Origin: Acidobacteriota bacterium
GTDB taxonomy: Bacteria > Acidobacteriota > Terriglobia > Terriglobales > Acidobacteriaceae
Length of the DNA: 7,413 nt
Direction of reading: 5' to 3'
Assembly: GCA_021781075.1 (NCBI GenBank)
Contig: JAJXXN010000314.1
Coordinates: 1-7,413, forward strand
Of this stretch, positions 5,651 to 7,413 are shown piece by piece. The first letter of the stretch is position 1. Each line of letters begins with the position of its first letter. The notes beneath the pieces were generated by a model. That model did not search any database and was not told the origin of the DNA. It worked only from the letters and a program-made list of their open reading frames with translations. Position numbers and translations under genes: made by a program.

Positions 5651-6694
5651 TTGAAATCAGGTTTTGTTTCAATCCTTGGGCGGCCGAATGCGGGCAAGAG
5701 CACGCTGGTGAATGCGCTGATTGGCGAGAAGGTGTCGATTGTGACGCCGAAGGCGCAGACGACGCGCAACCGGATAGCCGGCGTGCTGGAGGTTGCGGCG
5801 AAGAAGGGCCGGCACGAGGCGGCACAGATAGTGTTTGTGGACACGCCGGGCGTCCACCGGGCAAACACGCACCTGGACAAGAACATGATGCAGGAGGTGC
5901 ATGAGGCGCTAGCGGAGCGCGATGTATTGCTGCTGGTGGTGGACGCGGCGAAGACTGCGCAGTTGGCCGGCGAGGCCCGCGGCCGCGCGGCGGCGGAAAA
6001 GCAGGAGCGGGAGCTGAAGGAGGAGGAGAGCGTCTTCGCGCTGGTGCGCGGGCTTGATTGCCCGGTCTTCCTGTTGCTGAACAAGATTGATTTGGTGCCG
6101 AGAGCGCAATTGCTGCCGATGATTGAGAGTTTGACGGCGAAGGCGAAGTTCGCCGAGGTGTTGCCGATCAGCGCGCGCAAGCGGGACGGGCTTGATTTGT
6201 TGCTGCAGCGGGTGGTGGAGGCTTTGCCGAAAGGGGAGCGCTATTTTCCGAAGGAGCAGTACACGGACCAGCCGGAGCGTTTCATGGTGGCGGAGCTGAT
6301 CCGGGAGCGGATACTTCTCGATACGGGCGAGGAAATTCCCTATGCCGCGGCGGTGGTGATAGAGCAGTTTGAGGAGCCAAGCGAGGAGGAAGTGCGTGAG
6401 GCGGCGCGGAGGAAAAAGCTGCCAGTGACGCACATAGCGGCGGTGATTTACTGCGAGCGCCCGGGGCAGAAGGCAATCCTGATAGGCAAGGGCGGGGTGA
6501 AGCTCAAGGAGATTGGGACGGGGGCGCGCAAGGAGATTGAGTCGCTGCTGGGGACGCGGGTTTACCTTGAGTTGCGGGTGATCGTGGAGCCGCGGTGGCG
6601 CGAGTCGCGGGGGTTTGTGGAGTCGCTTGATTGGCGTCGGCAGTTGGAGGAGTTGTCATCGCGCCATGGCGGAACCGGGGAGACGGAGTCGTAA
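5651..6694 (+). CDS. era: GTPase Era, 30S ribosome assembly factor
   Basis: Era binds GTP and the 3' end of 16S rRNA and is an essential late 30S assembly factor at the ribosome and inner membrane. GTPase motifs are in order: G1 GRPNAGKST (10-18), G2 in KAQTTRN (34-40), G3 DTPG (64-67), G4 NKID (144-147) and G5 SAR (174-176). The C-terminal KH domain spans about 258-325 with the IGKGG loop at 278-282. The protein has 347 residues against about 300 in Escherichia coli. Extra length comes from a charged insert between G3 and G4 (about 105-128, rich in Glu, Arg, Lys), a segment around 240-258 and a C-terminal tail. The start is TTG at 5651, preceded by GGGAAGGGA, and encodes the expected MKSGFVSILGRPN. 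The 3' end lies four bases from the convergent GGDEF gene, with no visible terminator. Confidence 0.96.
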   Translation: MKSGFVSILGRPNAGKSTLVNALIGEKVSIVTPKAQTTRNRIAGVLEVAAKKGRHEAAQIVFVDTPGVHRANTHLDKNMMQEVHEALAERDVLLLVVDAAKTAQLAGEARGRAAAEKQERELKEEESVFALVRGLDCPVFLLLNKIDLVPRAQLLPMIESLTAKAKFAEVLPISARKRDGLDLLLQRVVEALPKGERYFPKEQYTDQPERFMVAELIRERILLDTGEEIPYAAAVVIEQFEEPSEEEVREAARRKKLPVTHIAAVIYCERPGQKAILIGKGGVKLKEIGTGARKEIESLLGTRVYLELRVIVEPRWRESRGFVESLDWRRQLEELSSRHGGTGETES

Positions 6695-6698
6695 GGGG

Positions 6699-7413
6699 TC
6701 AGCATTCGACGCGCCCGCGGCCATTGGATTTGGCAAGATACATGCGTGCGTCTGCTGCGGCAATCAGGTCACTTACGGTTTTGGCATCCCGCGGCGCGGT
6801 GGCAATGCCGATGCTGGCGCTCAGTTGCAGCTCTGTGCCATCGTTCATTTCAAAATAGGTTGTGCCCACCACGTGCAGCAGTTCCTCCATGCGGGTGCGC
6901 GCCTCCTCTCGATCCGCCCCGGGGAGAAAGATTGCAAATTCATCGCCGCCATAACGGAAGCAATGGCGGAGGTCGCCGACTTGACGGGCGATGAGGCGGC
7001 CCACCTGGGCTAGCACCTCGCTGCCGTTGAGGTGGCCGTACTGGTCGTTGACGTCCTTGAAGTGGTCAATGTCGAGGAAGGCAAAACTGAAGGAGCGGCC
7101 ATCGGCGAGGACGTCGTCCAGCTCGTTTTCAAATCGCTCGTAGAGATGGCGGACGTTGTGGAGGCCGGTGACGTCGTCGGTGATGGTGAGCTGGCGGATG
7201 CGGGCCAGGTCGCGCGCGTTTTCGATGGCAATAGCCGCATAATCGGCCAGGATGTGGAGCATGGCAATGGCCGTATCGTTCATCTTTGCCGCATCCGGAT
7301 TGATGAGCTGGAGCAGGCCGATGGTTCCTTTGCGTCCGATGAACGGCAGGGCGATGATGGAGTGGATGCGCAGCGGGTATTTTGAATTGATTAAGGCCGA
7401 CTCCTTTGCCAGC
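6699..7413 (-). CDS. GAF-GGDEF diguanylate cyclase, 5'-partial
   Basis: The 237 visible residues run off the right edge of the window. The first 65 or so (LPFIGRKGTIGLLQLINPDA, then LHILADYAAIAIENARDL) are the end of a GAF sensory domain. The rest is a GGDEF domain, which makes cyclic di-GMP from two GTP. Counting from an internal Met at 7283: DDVTGLHNVRHL at 36-47, metal-binding FLDIDHFKDVND at 69-80, the intact GGDEF signature in RYGGDEFAIFL at 110-120, and SASIGIATAP and ADARMYLAKSNGRGRV near the end. All expected catalytic features are present, so it is probably active. The usual inhibitory RxxD site five residues before GGDEF is absent; the sequence there is GDLR. The internal Met is not the likely start because the GAF frame continues upstream. 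No membrane segment is in view; the sensor input is unknown. Confidence 0.94.
   Translation of the reverse strand, partial: LAKESALINSKYPLRIHSIIALPFIGRKGTIGLLQLINPDAAKMNDTAIAMLHILADYAAIAIENARDLARIRQLTITDDVTGLHNVRHLYERFENELDDVLADGRSFSFAFLDIDHFKDVNDQYGHLNGSEVLAQVGRLIARQVGDLRHCFRYGGDEFAIFLPGADREEARTRMEELLHVVGTTYFEMNDGTELQLSASIGIATAPRDAKTVSDLIAAADARMYLAKSNGRGRVEC

Noticed and set aside
6692..6701. Terminator between era and the convergent GGDEF gene
   Set aside because: The gap is four bases and neither side shows a hairpin with a T run.
1..7413. tRNA, CRISPR repeats, insertion sequences, integrase sites
   Set aside because: I looked for T-loop consensus, regularly spaced repeats and transposase motifs on both strands and saw none.

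Overview
This 7.4 kb, GC-rich window (mostly G or C at third codon positions) is an ordinary chromosomal housekeeping segment. It is gene-dense, with eight protein-coding genes on both strands. I see no mobile element, CRISPR array, tRNA, rRNA or phage gene. The best guess for the source is an Acidobacteriota bacterium (Terriglobia/Bryobacterales-like). That rests on the look of the first conserved hypothetical protein, the Era and PhoH sequences, and the gene mix. It is an inference from remembered family resemblance, not a search result.

Layout. (1) Bases 1-548, +: 3' part of a conserved hypothetical protein. (2) 610-1791, +: a degradative thiolase (FadA type), preceded by a perfect palindrome that could be an operator and followed by a bidirectional intrinsic terminator. 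(3) 1865-2185, -: rpsT (ribosomal protein S20) with a good sigma70-type promoter. (4) 2328-3128, -: an alpha/beta hydrolase. (5) 3129-3494: a 366-base gene-free stretch with a possible promoter and several RNA hairpins, one terminator-like, upstream of phoH. (6) 3495-4523, +: phoH, apparently starting at CTG. (7) 4620-5144, +: ybeY, the 16S rRNA maturation endoribonuclease. (8) 5056-5604, -: a GNAT acetyltransferase whose 3' end overlaps the 3' end of ybeY by 89 bases. (9) 5651-6694, +: era, starting at TTG. (10) 6699-7413, -: a GAF-GGDEF diguanylate cyclase cut by the window edge.

How the genes relate. The phoH-ybeY-era series is a widely conserved bacterial neighbourhood linked to 16S rRNA processing and 30S assembly; rpsT, a 30S protein, lies nearby. 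Here the series is interrupted by a reverse-oriented GNAT gene, so era appears to have its own promoter. The thiolase, hydrolase and GGDEF protein show no obvious functional link to this cluster.

No clearly new biological system is visible. The items most worth a second look are the structured leader upstream of phoH, the CTG start of phoH, the ybeY/GNAT tail-to-tail overlap whose two stop codons lie in a 12-bp inverted repeat, and several genes that look leaderless.
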